From the NCBI RefSeq assembly GCF_037977055.1, contig NZ_CP150274.1, positions 5,952,001-6,016,000 of the forward strand: a stretch of 64,000 bases of DNA, read 5' to 3'. The notes under the pieces were generated by a model. It saw only the letters and a program-made list of their open reading frames with translations, ran no database searches and was not told the origin of the DNA. This DNA is from Paenibacillus sp. FSL K6-1096 (GTDB taxonomy: Bacteria > Bacillota > Bacilli > Paenibacillales > Paenibacillaceae). Below are positions 9,144 through 17,684 of this stretch, in pieces. The first letter of the stretch is position 1; each line of letters starts with the position of its first letter. The translations under genes were made by a program, and so were the position numbers.

Positions 9144-9856
9144 TAGCGCGCCTCCTGCACAACAAGCTTATAACCCAGCCCCCGGACGGTCAGCAGATGC
9201 ACCGGCTTCGAAGGGTCGGCTTCAAGCTTTTCACGGATACGCCGGATGTGCACCATTAAGGTGTTCTCATACCCGTAGCTGTCATCTCCCCAGACCGCCT
9301 GGCAGATGGCATCGCTGGTCACAATCCGGCCGCGGTTCTCGTACAGCTTGATCAGGATGGCGTGCTCTTTGGCGGTCAGAGGGAGCTCCTGGCCTTCTCT
9401 AACAACGGCAGCGCTCTCCAGATCCACCACCTGTTCACCTGCTCTGAAGATTGGCAGCTGTTCTGGAACGGGGGAGGCATATACCCGCTTCAGCACAGCC
9501 ATCAGGCGCAGCATTAACTCCCTGGGCAGAAAAGGCTTGACGATATAATCGTCTGCACCCAGTCCCAGCCCCAGCAGCCGGTCCTCATCTTCACCGCGTG
9601 CCGACAGGAACAGCACCGGCATATCGGAGAAGGTCCGTATAGCGGACAGGAGCGAGAAGCCGTCCTGATCCGGCAGCATCACATCCAGAATGGCGATGTC
9701 CGGCTTCTCATGCCGGCACAAAGCAAGGGCGCTTCCGGAATCTCCGGCTGTATAGATGCGGTAAAAGCCTTCTTTGCGCAGAAACAGCTCAATCATCTCG
9801 CGTATTTTCGGTTCGTCCTCGACAAGCAGTATTTTCCGGTTCTTCATTGTATTCAA
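9143..9856 (-). CDS. OmpR/PhoB-family response regulator
   Basis: 237 residues. The receiver domain begins KILLVEDEPKIREMI, with the phosphoacceptor Asp in IAILDVMLPDQDG (about 57) and the conserved Lys in DYIVKPF. The C-terminal winged helix carries LTAKEHAILIKLYENRGRIVTSDAIC and NTLMVHIRRIREKLE, the usual Trans_reg_C signature. It is the first gene of a two-gene operon with the kinase and lies divergent from a three-gene ABC exporter. It probably activates that exporter; a pair of direct repeats at 9920-9936 is a candidate binding site. Confidence 0.92.
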   Translation of the reverse strand: MNTMKNRKILLVEDEPKIREMIELFLRKEGFYRIYTAGDSGSALALCRHEKPDIAILDVMLPDQDGFSLLSAIRTFSDMPVLFLSARGEDEDRLLGLGLGADDYIVKPFLPRELMLRLMAVLKRVYASPVPEQLPIFRAGEQVVDLESAAVVREGQELPLTAKEHAILIKLYENRGRIVTSDAICQAVWGDDSYGYENTLMVHIRRIREKLEADPSKPVHLLTVRGLGYKLVVQEAR

Positions 9857-9919
9857 TCGTAATCACCCAGAATCAGTATACACGATCAAGCGGTGGAGTT
9901 TGAGAGGAGGCGGCTGATT

Positions 9920-9936
9920 TAAGGTAGGCGTAAGGT
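9920..9936 (+). promoter_or_regulatory. candidate response-regulator operator (direct repeat)
   Basis: TAAGGT at 9920-9925 is repeated exactly at 9931-9936, an 11-bp period typical for dimers of OmpR-family regulators. It lies in the 162-bp space between the divergent regulator and the ABC ATPase gene. No clear sigma-A promoter could be fixed beside it. Confidence 0.45.
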
Positions 9937-10018
9937 TAGCTTCAGCCTGGAGCAAGGGAAGACCTCTATGCTGGTAAGCAAGAGGCCAACTTGGCAGAAA
10001 TGGAGCTGAACAAACAGA

Positions 10019-10936
10019 ATGAGTACTTATCCGATTATTGAGACCAGACAATTGACCAAAATCTACAGGGGAACGCCCCGGGTGGATCACGTAGATCTGA
10101 AGGTACAGAAAGGCGAAATCTTCGGCTTCCTCGGTCCGAACGGTGCAGGCAAGACGACTACGCTTAAGATGCTGCTCGGACTGGTCCAGCCTACGCAAGG
10201 GACGGTTAACGTCTTCGGGAAGGAGCTGCAGAAGCACCGGATGGCGGTTCTGAACCAGACCGGCTCTCTGATCGAATCGCCTTCCTATTACGGCCATCTG
10301 ACAGGGCTTGAGAATCTGCGGGTGATGCAGCGGCTGCGCCGCCTGCCGGCCAAGAATATCGGTAAGGTGCTGCAGTTCGTCCGGCTTGAGCAGCACCGGC
10401 ACAAGCAGGCCCGCGAGTATTCGCTTGGGATGAAGCAGCGGCTGGGGATCGCGATGGCCTTGCTGGCTTTTCCAAGCCTGCTGGTTCTGGACGAGCCGAC
10501 AAACGGCCTGGACCCGGCAGGCATCGGGGAGATCCGCGAGCTGATTAAGTCGTTGCCGGTGCAGTATGACATGACGGTGCTGGTGTCCAGCCACCTGCTG
10601 TCCGAGATCGAGCAGACCGCTTCCTCGGTTGGCATTATCAGCGAAGGCAAGCTGCTGTTTCAGGGAACGATGGCTGCGCTTCAGGCGCAGAATCAGGCGG
10701 CCGTACATTTCCAGACCGATAATCCCGGCAAAGCGGTCCAAGTGCTGGCAGCACATGGATACCGGCCCCGGGTGGAGGAGCAGCGGCTAGTGTTCAAGGC
10801 CATGCCGGACGCCGAGGTGTCAAGGATCAACGGAATTCTGGTATCCGGGCAGATCGGAGTCAGCCGGATTGAAGAGAATAAAAAGAGCCTGGAGGACATC
10901 TTCCTGGAGCTGACGGGAAGGGAGCGGAGCCTGTGA
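10019..10936 (+). CDS. ABC transporter ATPase, BcrA/lantibiotic-immunity type
   Basis: 305 residues with Walker A GPNGAGKTT (about 39-47), signature YSLGMKQRLG (about 134), Walker B LLVLDEPTNGLDP (about 154) and the switch His in VLVSSHLLSE. Length and C-terminal extension fit ATPases of the BcrA/NisF/CprA group, which drive export of membrane-active peptide antibiotics with two ABC-2 permeases. The stop overlaps the next gene by 4 bp. Next to a kinase/regulator pair, the set resembles CprABC-CprRK or LanFEG-LanRK systems; substrate is inferred, not shown. The ribosome site (GGAGCTGA) is only moderate. Confidence 0.9.
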   Translation: MSTYPIIETRQLTKIYRGTPRVDHVDLKVQKGEIFGFLGPNGAGKTTTLKMLLGLVQPTQGTVNVFGKELQKHRMAVLNQTGSLIESPSYYGHLTGLENLRVMQRLRRLPAKNIGKVLQFVRLEQHRHKQAREYSLGMKQRLGIAMALLAFPSLLVLDEPTNGLDPAGIGEIRELIKSLPVQYDMTVLVSSHLLSEIEQTASSVGIISEGKLLFQGTMAALQAQNQAAVHFQTDNPGKAVQVLAAHGYRPRVEEQRLVFKAMPDAEVSRINGILVSGQIGVSRIEENKKSLEDIFLELTGRERSL

Positions 10937-11685
10937 TGAGAGCGATAATCCTGGAATACTACAAGCTCCGGCGGAGAAGGGTCTGGGCGATGCTGACGCT
11001 TTTCCTGGCTGCAGAGCTGGGATGGGCAGCGGTATCCATGAGCATCTCCATCTCCCGGAGCGCCTCCAATGCCTCGTGGGAAGCGCTGATCTTCAGTCTC
11101 TCTTCAATGAACGGGCTGTTCCTGCCGATTCTGACTGCCATTGTGATCTCGCGGATCTGCGATATGGAGCATAAGGGCGATACCTGGAAAATGCTGATGA
11201 CCACCCCGGCCGGACGACGCTCGGTTTATGCCGCCAAATATATCTGTGCCGTAAACCTGGTTCTATATGGGATATTAGCCCAGGCTGTGTTTATCATCGG
11301 CTTCGGAATGCTGCATAAGCTGGAGAGCCCGCTTCCGCTCGGCCTGCTGCTGCAATTCACCGCCGGTACACTGGTTGCCAGCCTGCTGGTTGCCGCCATG
11401 CAGCAATGGGTATCGCTGGCGGTGAAGAACCAGGCCTTTGCCTTATGCCTCGGGATGCTCGGCGGGTTCCTGGGAACAACCGCCAGCCTGTTCCCGGCTG
11501 CCGTCCGCAAGGCTGTTGTCTGGTCCTATTACCTTGACCTCAGTCCGGTAACTTATCTCTATCAGGCTTCTGGCGGGTCCTATATTACGGGGACGATACC
11601 TGTTCTACAATGCATTGCAGCGCTATTCATCACTGTGCTGCTGTATACCGGCGGTAATGCCCATATCTCAAGACAAGCGATATAA
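10933..11685 (+). CDS. ABC-2 permease, lantibiotic immunity MutE/EpiE type
   Basis: 250 residues with six hydrophobic segments after a basic start (ILEYYKLRRRRVW), the layout of LanE-type permeases. The motif DMEHKGDTWKMLMTTP after the second helix is typical of this family. It overlaps the ATPase gene by 4 bp and is followed 11 bp later by the second permease, so the three genes form one unit. It probably forms half of the membrane channel that removes peptide antibiotics from the membrane. Confidence 0.85.
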   Translation: MMRAIILEYYKLRRRRVWAMLTLFLAAELGWAAVSMSISISRSASNASWEALIFSLSSMNGLFLPILTAIVISRICDMEHKGDTWKMLMTTPAGRRSVYAAKYICAVNLVLYGILAQAVFIIGFGMLHKLESPLPLGLLLQFTAGTLVASLLVAAMQQWVSLAVKNQAFALCLGMLGGFLGTTASLFPAAVRKAVVWSYYLDLSPVTYLYQASGGSYITGTIPVLQCIAALFITVLLYTGGNAHISRQAI

Positions 11686-11696
11686 GGAGGGATCTT

Positions 11697-12422
11697 ATGC
11701 TGAGAAGTGTTGCGGCCGAATGGCCCAAGCTGCGCCGCTCGCGGATGGGGCTGGTGCTGGTCAGCCTGCCGGTAGTCAGTCTGATGATCGGCTGTGCCAA
11801 CTTTGTTATGAACCGTGAAGCGCTGGAGGGCGGCTGGTATAGCCTGTGGACGCAGGTAAGCTTATTTTACGGGGAGTTTTTTCTGCCGATTCTGATTGCG
11901 ATCTGCTGCGCCTTTGTCTGCCGGCTGGAGCATGCGAACAGGAACTGGAATCTGCTTCTGGCTGCTCCTGTATCCACAGCAAGCCTCTTCATGGCCAAGC
12001 TGGCTGTTGTAGGCGTGCTGATTGCCGGAGCGCAGGCCTTATTCCTGCTCATGTATTGGGCGGCCGGGCAGATGCTTTCTATGACAGGAGACTTTCCGCT
12101 GGACATCGTTATGTGGACCTTCCGCGGCTGGGTGGCTTCGCTGAGTATTGCCGCGCTGCAGCTCGGGTTGTCCATCCGAATCCGCAGCTTTGCTACTCCG
12201 ATCGGAATCAGCCTGTGTGCGGTGTTTGCCGGACTGGGCCTGTATGTGCTGAAGCTGGGGCTGCTGTTTCCTTACTCGCTGCTGACTATTGGTATGGGGG
12301 TGCTTACACAGCGCGGGCTGACACCGGCAGAGAATCTGCTGTTCTTCCTGATGAATCTGTTGTATCTCTTATTGCTGTCCGCCTGGTCTATCCGCCGTAT
12401 GAAATACTGTGCTGCGGCGTAA
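11697..12422 (+). CDS. ABC-2 permease, lantibiotic immunity MutG type
   Basis: 241 residues, six hydrophobic segments, with RLEHANRNWNLLLAAP, the counterpart of the EHKGDTWK segment in the preceding permease. The start has an excellent ribosome site (AAGGAGGG, 6 nt before ATG). It ends the exporter operon and is followed by a strong hairpin. It is the likely second half of a heterodimeric LanFEG/CprABC-like exporter. Confidence 0.84.
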   Translation: MLRSVAAEWPKLRRSRMGLVLVSLPVVSLMIGCANFVMNREALEGGWYSLWTQVSLFYGEFFLPILIAICCAFVCRLEHANRNWNLLLAAPVSTASLFMAKLAVVGVLIAGAQALFLLMYWAAGQMLSMTGDFPLDIVMWTFRGWVASLSIAALQLGLSIRIRSFATPIGISLCAVFAGLGLYVLKLGLLFPYSLLTIGMGVLTQRGLTPAENLLFFLMNLLYLLLLSAWSIRRMKYCAAA

Positions 12423-12454
12423 ATAAGTCCTATCTTCTATTTGGAAAAGATAAA

Positions 12455-12475
12455 GCGGAGGCCGGGGGCCTCCGC
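12455..12475. terminator. bidirectional terminator between the exporter operon and the asparaginase gene
   Basis: A perfect 9-bp stem GCGGAGGCC / GGCCTCCGC with loop GGG lies between two convergent genes. It is followed on plus by TAATTTC and on minus by TTTATC. Confidence 0.8.
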
Positions 12476-12480
12476 TAATT

Positions 12481-13623
12481 TCATTTGCTCATATCGAAAT
12501 CCGGCATGCCTATGGTAGAGAACCACTGGCGGATCTGCTCCTGATCCTTGGAGAAGGTGAGTCCCAGCTGAAGCAGGATTCTGGCCTTCTGCGGAAGCAG
12601 GTCGCCTGCACCTATAATTCCTTTGGCTCCGGTATCATACACCGCCCCCGAGCCTGCGCGTGTTGCGCTGACGAACAGGACACCCTTCTCAATCGCCTCT
12701 TTGCGGGCGGCCTGCTGTGCGGTTGAAATCCCGCCGGCCCCGTGGCCCGCAGTGACTATCCCTTGAACTCCGTCATTGACCAAGGCTGTGATCGGTGTAG
12801 CGGAGGCTTCCGTATAGCTGTACACAATATCAACCTTGGCCAGATCCTCCGCCTGGATCGTACTGAGATCGAAAGGAGTCTTCCACTTCTCAGTGCCGGC
12901 ATCCTTGACGCGGGCCGGGGCACGGACGGCACGAATGCGGTTCTCATCCACTGTACCGAGGGCGCCGTAACGGCCTCCGCCGAAGGTATCCAGACGCAGT
13001 GCATCCGTCTTGGTGACTTCCCTGGCGGCAAAGAATTCATCGTTCATCATGAGAACAGTACCATAGTAGGCGGTCTTCTGGCTTGCTGCCAGCCGGATGG
13101 CGTTCAGCAGGTTGGCTTCCCCGTCGAAGGAGATCGTATTGGATTGCCGCATCGACCCTGTGAAGATGACGGGCTTCGGGCTGCGGACCGTGAGGTCGGT
13201 CCAGTAGGCCAGCTCTTCCATAATATTAGTTCCTGTAGTCACGACTACAGCGTTCACTGCCGGATTAGCCAGTTCCTTATCGATGGCGATGGTGAGATTA
13301 TATAAGTCCTTGGAGGTGGTCTGCGCCGAGCTGATATTGCTTAGCTCGGTGCTGGTGACGTTGGCGATTTTGGACAGCTCAGGCTGTAATCTTTGGATAA
13401 TATCATTGATGGGGACCTTAGGGGTGCCGTAAGTCTGGAACAGCTCTCTGGAAGGTGAGGTGGAGGTGATGGTGCCGCCGACGCCGACCACTACGACGTT
13501 GGGAATAACTTTCCCGGGTACGGCTGCATCCGCAGCTTGGGTAATGGAAGGAAACGACAGCAGGGTGAAGAGGGCAAGCAGCGCGGTAAAGCTCTTTAGA
13601 GTTCTTTTGTGAATAAACTTCAT
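12481..13623 (-). CDS. secreted type II L-asparaginase-like amidohydrolase
   Basis: 380 residues with a signal peptide ending near residue 30 (SITQA). The family would deaminate asparagine to aspartate outside the cell. The first catalytic Thr is in VGVGGTI (Thr51); the second motif reads TTGTN (Thr132, Asn133), where most family members have TGTD; the Lys of the triad is likely K205 in REVTKTD. FTGSMRQSNTISFDGEANLLNA matches the family closely. The Asp-to-Asn change at a substrate-contact position is notable because the neighbouring catalytic residues are intact. It is a single-gene unit between two terminators with an AT-rich region upstream that probably holds the promoter. The ribosome site is AAGGAGGTCATTT. 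Confidence 0.88.
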   Translation of the reverse strand: MKFIHKRTLKSFTALLALFTLLSFPSITQAADAAVPGKVIPNVVVVGVGGTITSTSPSRELFQTYGTPKVPINDIIQRLQPELSKIANVTSTELSNISSAQTTSKDLYNLTIAIDKELANPAVNAVVVTTGTNIMEELAYWTDLTVRSPKPVIFTGSMRQSNTISFDGEANLLNAIRLAASQKTAYYGTVLMMNDEFFAAREVTKTDALRLDTFGGGRYGALGTVDENRIRAVRAPARVKDAGTEKWKTPFDLSTIQAEDLAKVDIVYSYTEASATPITALVNDGVQGIVTAGHGAGGISTAQQAARKEAIEKGVLFVSATRAGSGAVYDTGAKGIIGAGDLLPQKARILLQLGLTFSKDQEQIRQWFSTIGMPDFDMSK

Positions 13624-13785
13624 AAATGACCTCCTTAAATATTAAAATTAATGTGATTATATATGACATAAATCATAAATGTCAAAATGATATATTTACT
13701 TATATGTAAAATAAATCTATATTTATGCGGTTTAATTGTATAAAAATAAAAAATATATTCAGTATATGTTAGTTTATTTAACATA
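13624..13785. other. AT-rich intergenic region, probable asparaginase promoter
   Basis: About 160 bp rich in A and T with several TATATT- and TATAAT-like words. I cannot choose one promoter. No gene is visible. Confidence 0.4.
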
Positions 13786-13852
13786 AAAACCGCCTCCATG
13801 CTTATCCTCTACTTATCGGCTAACGCCGGAGAGGGTGGCATGGCAAGCGGCT
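13786..13852 (-). terminator. long hairpin terminator after the sigma/anti-sigma operon
   Basis: Read on the minus strand, stepped stems pair CCGC with GCGG, CCATGC with GCATGG, CCTCT with AGAGG, and GGC with GCC, and the structure ends in GGTTTTTATG. It lies about 36 bp past the stop of the minus-strand gene 13888-14742. The stem is unusually long and interrupted. Confidence 0.7.
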
Positions 13853-13887
13853 TAGACTTTTATGGCCTGTTTCGGTAAATACGGGAA

Positions 13888-14742
13888 TTACTGCGGATGC
13901 CCGTTGCTCATCCAGTTATCCACGTACAGGTCTCCGGCATAGTTCTCACGCGCGGCGATTTCTGCGAGCTTCTGCTCCGCTGCTTCGCGGGTGGGGAAAG
14001 CGCCGATAACAGCGGCGAAATCACCGGAGGTTGTTTTCAGGAAGGTAACATCATCATCCAGATAGATCTCTTCCAGGATAGCCAGTGATTCCCCCTGAGG
14101 CATTCCTTCGCTGCGTACATAGTAGACTTCCTTAGGTGGAGCGGCCTTGTCCTCAGCGGTCAGCTTCAGCTCAAGCGTACCCGGATTGCTGTATTCAGTA
14201 AGGGTATGCCGGGTGCCTTCCTTCAGTTCAACCACGAACCGCATGGCGGAATCATCGAGGATGATATTCCTGTAGACATCGCTAACCAGTGGAGAAGCCA
14301 GCAGATCCTGCTCCAACGCATCGTAATCAAAGCTGCGGACGCCGTTAAAAGTAAAAATTAAACGGTCCGGTGCTTCCCGCTGGTCAACTGTGTAAGCGGG
14401 TACGCTCGCGGCAGATCCGCCATCCTGGCCAAATACCATGGTGATCGTATCTTCAGTGGTCACGGTGCTCACGGCAGCACCATCGGTAAGCCCGCCTCCT
14501 GTTCCGAACTGCAGCACCTTCACAATGCTTCCGACTACAGGAAGCTTAGACAGGGCGCTTGCTACACCCGGGATATTCAATACCAGCAGGCAAGCAATGA
14601 CGGCTGCCGCCGTTGACCCGAGCCATCTCCACCGCACAGTTCTTTTGCTGCGGCGGGCAGCTGCTTTTCTCTGCGCTTCCTCCAGAACCTCTCCAAGCTG
14701 TGCGGGAATTTCAATCTGTGCATAGCGGTCTTTTCCTGTCAT
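13888..14742 (-). CDS. membrane-anchored anti-sigma-like protein with a SPOR-like C-terminus
   Basis: 284 residues. A basic cytoplasmic N-terminus (to about 39) precedes one transmembrane helix (about 40-60, AAAVIACLLVLNIPGVA), and the rest is predicted outside the membrane. A middle region resembles the extracytoplasmic part of DUF4179-type partners of ECF sigma factors. The last 50 residues (FAAVIGAFPTREAAEQKLAEI, then Y.GDLYVDNW) resemble a SPOR peptidoglycan-binding domain. The start overlaps the end of the sigma-factor gene by 4 bp, so it is very likely the cognate anti-sigma factor or signal sensor. The N-terminus lacks a recognisable zinc-binding HxxxCxxC motif. Confidence 0.75.
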   Translation of the reverse strand: MTGKDRYAQIEIPAQLGEVLEEAQRKAAARRSKRTVRWRWLGSTAAAVIACLLVLNIPGVASALSKLPVVGSIVKVLQFGTGGGLTDGAAVSTVTTEDTITMVFGQDGGSAASVPAYTVDQREAPDRLIFTFNGVRSFDYDALEQDLLASPLVSDVYRNIILDDSAMRFVVELKEGTRHTLTEYSNPGTLELKLTAEDKAAPPKEVYYVRSEGMPQGESLAILEEIYLDDDVTFLKTTSGDFAAVIGAFPTREAAEQKLAEIAARENYAGDLYVDNWMSNGHPQ

Positions 14743-15305
14743 ACGCCTTCAACCTCCCCATCCTTTAAGTATGCCTTCAGTTTGCCGATAATCCGGTAGA
14801 ACCTGGTCTTGACGGTGTTCTCCGGCAGCTCCAGAATGTCCGCCATGTCCTTGAAGCGCAGATCCTCAAAAAATTTCAGGATAATATACGCCTTCTCCTC
14901 GGGCAATAGTCTGTCCAGAGCCTGATACAGATCCAACTTCTCCTCCAGTGGAACCGGATGCTCATCCCCGGTATAGCTCTGCGAGTGATCCTCCATGTAA
15001 GTAACCCGTTTGTTCCGGTTAAGATGGTCAATAGCGGTGTTGATGACAATCCGGGTCATCCAGGTCTCGAAATACTGCGGTGTCTTCATTCGTCCGAAAG
15101 CAAGATACCCCTTATAGGTAGCCTCCGAGACGATTTCGAGCGCTTCATGCTCGTTTTTGACATAACAGTAGGCCTTGCGGAACAGGTTGTTCCGGCAGTC
15201 TTGAAGTTTTTCAGCAAATTGCTGTGGTACTGGCAACTGGGCTTTCAGCTCGTTCACTCCTTTATTGGCTTCTTGAAGCATTTTATTGAACATTAGACCG
15301 TACAA
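14739..15305 (-). CDS. ECF-type RNA polymerase sigma factor
   Basis: About 180-188 residues. Region 2 is seen in LFRKAYCYVKNEHEALEIV with FETWMTRIVINTAIDHLNR, and region 4 in LPEEKAYIILKFFEDLRFKD with LELPENTVKTRFYRIIGKLK. The frame opens at a TTG (15305) and has ATGs at 15293 and 15281; none has a clear ribosome site, so the start is uncertain and a leaderless or short-leader mRNA is possible. It is cotranscribed with the membrane-anchored protein after it, the usual arrangement for surface-stress ECF systems. The other candidate targets are not visible in the window. Confidence 0.88.
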   Translation of the reverse strand: MYGLMFNKMLQEANKGVNELKAQLPVPQQFAEKLQDCRNNLFRKAYCYVKNEHEALEIVSEATYKGYLAFGRMKTPQYFETWMTRIVINTAIDHLNRNKRVTYMEDHSQSYTGDEHPVPLEEKLDLYQALDRLLPEEKAYIILKFFEDLRFKDMADILELPENTVKTRFYRIIGKLKAYLKDGEVEGV

Positions 15306-15494
15306 CAGATTAAATAGTTTCAGTATCCGGCAAAAAAGTTATTTAACTACCCCAGATCCATTGTTATGTCAGTTAAAGTAACGTATTCAGTTATTTTAGT
15401 TGCGCATTTTAGATGATTTTGTCGAATTATAGGATTTTAATGAAATTTCAAGCTGATAAAATAGACCTATAACCAGATGAGGGGTGAAGAGGAA

Positions 15495-16532
15495 ATGAAA
15501 AAGTGGTTGAGTGTGTCACTTATTATGACAATGATGGTGGTTGTACTCTCGGCATGTGGAGGAAATAAAGCGAATGAAGGCGCGGCGGGCGGCAGCTCGG
15601 ACAAGCTGGTCGTCTACACCCCAAATAGTGAAGCGATGATTAACGCACTTATCCCGGCCTTTGAGAAGCAGACAGGCGTTACCGTAGAGCTGGTATCGGC
15701 GGGCAGCGGTGAGCTGATCAAGCGGATTCAGTCGGAGAAAAGTAACCCGTATGCTGACGTTATGTTCGGCGGAGCTTTCGCCCTGTTCAATGATAATGCG
15801 GACCTGTTCGAAGAATATGTATCTCCTAATGATAAGGATCTGTTGGCGGGACACACCAATACAACAGGAATCATGACCTCTTATGTATCGGACGGAAGTG
15901 TGCTGCTGGTAAATACGAATCTCGCAGGCGACATTCCCATCAACGGCTATGCAGATCTGCTCAATCCGGCGCTGAAGGGCAAGATCGCGATGGCGGACCC
16001 GGCCAACTCCAGCTCGGCGTTTGCCCAATTGACGAATATGCTCAGAGCGATGGGCGGCGACTATACCTCAGAGGCTGGCTGGGATTATGTGGCTAAGCTG
16101 CTGGAGAACCTGGATGGCAAAATTGCCGGCGGCTCCAGCAAAGCGCACAAGAGCGTTGCGGACGGGGAATATGTGGTGGCGTTGACGTATGAAGATCCGG
16201 CAGTCAGCTATGTCAGAGACGGTGCGCCGGTTAAGGTTGTGTATCCCGAGGAAGGGACAGTATTCCTGGATGCGGTAGCGGGGGTTGTCAAAGGCTCTCC
16301 GAATCAGGAGAACGCCAAGAAATTCATTGACTTCCTGATCTCCAAGGAAGGGCAGGATGCGCTTGGACAGGAGACGACCAACCGTCCGCTGCGCTCGGAT
16401 GCCGCAATTGGAGACTTCATGACACCGATGGATCAGATCAAGGTGATCGATGAGGATGTGGCTTATGTTGCCGAGAATAAGGCGGCGATTGTGGAACGTT
16501 ATAACGAAATGTTTACCAGTATTGCTAAATAA
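15495..16532 (+). CDS. lipoprotein substrate-binding component, ferric iron / 2-aminoethylphosphonate type
   Basis: 345 residues. A lipoprotein signal ends LSAC (Cys21). The mature part begins KLVVYTPNSEAMINALIPAFEKQTGV, with SAGSGELIKRIQSEKSNPYADV and FIDFLISKEGQD, typical of the FbpA/AfuA/PhnS group of type II periplasmic-binding folds. It captures substrate outside the membrane and delivers it to the transporter encoded next. I chose ATG 15495 because GAAGAGG lies just upstream; an ATG 18 nt earlier has no ribosome site. Iron versus phosphonate cannot be settled by eye: no clear iron-binding Tyr-Tyr pair was identified. Confidence 0.85.
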   Translation: MKKWLSVSLIMTMMVVVLSACGGNKANEGAAGGSSDKLVVYTPNSEAMINALIPAFEKQTGVTVELVSAGSGELIKRIQSEKSNPYADVMFGGAFALFNDNADLFEEYVSPNDKDLLAGHTNTTGIMTSYVSDGSVLLVNTNLAGDIPINGYADLLNPALKGKIAMADPANSSSAFAQLTNMLRAMGGDYTSEAGWDYVAKLLENLDGKIAGGSSKAHKSVADGEYVVALTYEDPAVSYVRDGAPVKVVYPEEGTVFLDAVAGVVKGSPNQENAKKFIDFLISKEGQDALGQETTNRPLRSDAAIGDFMTPMDQIKVIDEDVAYVAENKAAIVERYNEMFTSIAK

Positions 16533-16577
16533 TCGAGACTACAGAGCAGCTAAATAGAGAGAAGGCGGGTGTGCAAC

Positions 16578-17684
16578 ATGAGCGTCGCAATATCCTTCAA
16601 GAAGATTGTCAAAAAATATGGCGACACCACCGTGATCCCCGAGCTGTCCCTGAACATCCAAAAGGGTGAGTTCTTCACCCTTTTGGGGCCTTCAGGCTGC
16701 GGGAAAACAACACTGCTGCGGATGGTGGCCGGCTTCAACAGTATTGAAGGCGGGGATCTCGGCTTCAACGATAAAGTCATGAACAACGTCCCTCCAGGCA
16801 AACGGAACATCGGAATGGTCTTTCAGAATTACGCCATCTTTCCCCATCTAAGCGTATCGGAGAATGTAGCCTTCGGGCTGGAGAACCGTAAAGTGGGCAA
16901 GGAGGAACGGCAGCGCAGAGTCGCAGAGATTCTCGATACCGTACAGATCGAAATCTACAAGAACAGAATGCCCAAGAATCTCTCAGGCGGACAGCAGCAG
17001 CGCGTAGCGCTGGCCCGTGCCATCGTGATTAATCCTGATGTGCTGCTGATGGATGAGCCGCTGTCCAATCTGGATGCGCAGCTCCGTGTGGATATGCGTA
17101 ATGCCATCAAGCGCGTGCAGCGTGAGGTGGGCATCACCACGGTCTACGTGACACATGACCAGGAGGAGGCGATGGCGGTATCTGACCGGATTGCGGTCAT
17201 GAAGGCCGGCATCATCCAGCAGGTGGGAACGCCCCGGGATATCTATCAGCGCCCGGCCAATCTGTTCGTTGCGACCTTCATCGGGCGGACCAATGTCCTT
17301 GAGGCGAAGCTGGAGAGCGGAGCCGGAGGCAGCGCCGTGCTTCGTGTGGGCAGCAGCTATTCCTTGGAGATCCCGGGACTGCCGGAGGAATGGACAGGCT
17401 CTGCAACGGAAGAGGTGAAAATCTCCGTCCGGCCGGAGGAATTCGTGCTGACAGACGAAGCAGCAGGGCTCACGGGAACGGTGGTTAACAATGTGTTTCT
17501 GGGCCTCAATACCCACCTGGTAGTGGCGCTGGAGAACGGACAGGAAGTGGAGGTCATCCAGCAGTCAGCTTCCGCTGAGGTGGTGGATATCGGCACCAAG
17601 GTGACGCTTGCCATTCTTCCGGGAACGGTCAATGTCTATGACCAAACCGGGGAACGCAATCTGAACCGGGGGATTCAGTTATGA
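16578..17684 (+). CDS. ABC transporter ATPase of the iron/phosphonate/polyamine type
   Basis: 368 residues with Walker A GPSGCGKTT (about 38), signature LSGGQQQR (about 135), Walker B LLMDEPLSNLD (about 156), His switch VYVTHDQEEAM and a C-terminal TOBE-like domain (about 235-365), as in FbpC/PotA. ATG 16578 follows AAGGCGGG with good spacing; a GTG 9 nt upstream is an alternative. It overlaps the permease gene by 4 bp (ATGA). It powers uptake of the substrate bound by the preceding lipoprotein. Confidence 0.92.
   Translation: MSVAISFKKIVKKYGDTTVIPELSLNIQKGEFFTLLGPSGCGKTTLLRMVAGFNSIEGGDLGFNDKVMNNVPPGKRNIGMVFQNYAIFPHLSVSENVAFGLENRKVGKEERQRRVAEILDTVQIEIYKNRMPKNLSGGQQQRVALARAIVINPDVLLMDEPLSNLDAQLRVDMRNAIKRVQREVGITTVYVTHDQEEAMAVSDRIAVMKAGIIQQVGTPRDIYQRPANLFVATFIGRTNVLEAKLESGAGGSAVLRVGSSYSLEIPGLPEEWTGSATEEVKISVRPEEFVLTDEAAGLTGTVVNNVFLGLNTHLVVALENGQEVEVIQQSASAEVVDIGTKVTLAILPGTVNVYDQTGERNLNRGIQL

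Noticed and set aside
9863..10756. 297-codon minus-strand frame
   Set aside because: It covers the ABC ATPase on the other strand and the intergenic operator; no ribosome site.
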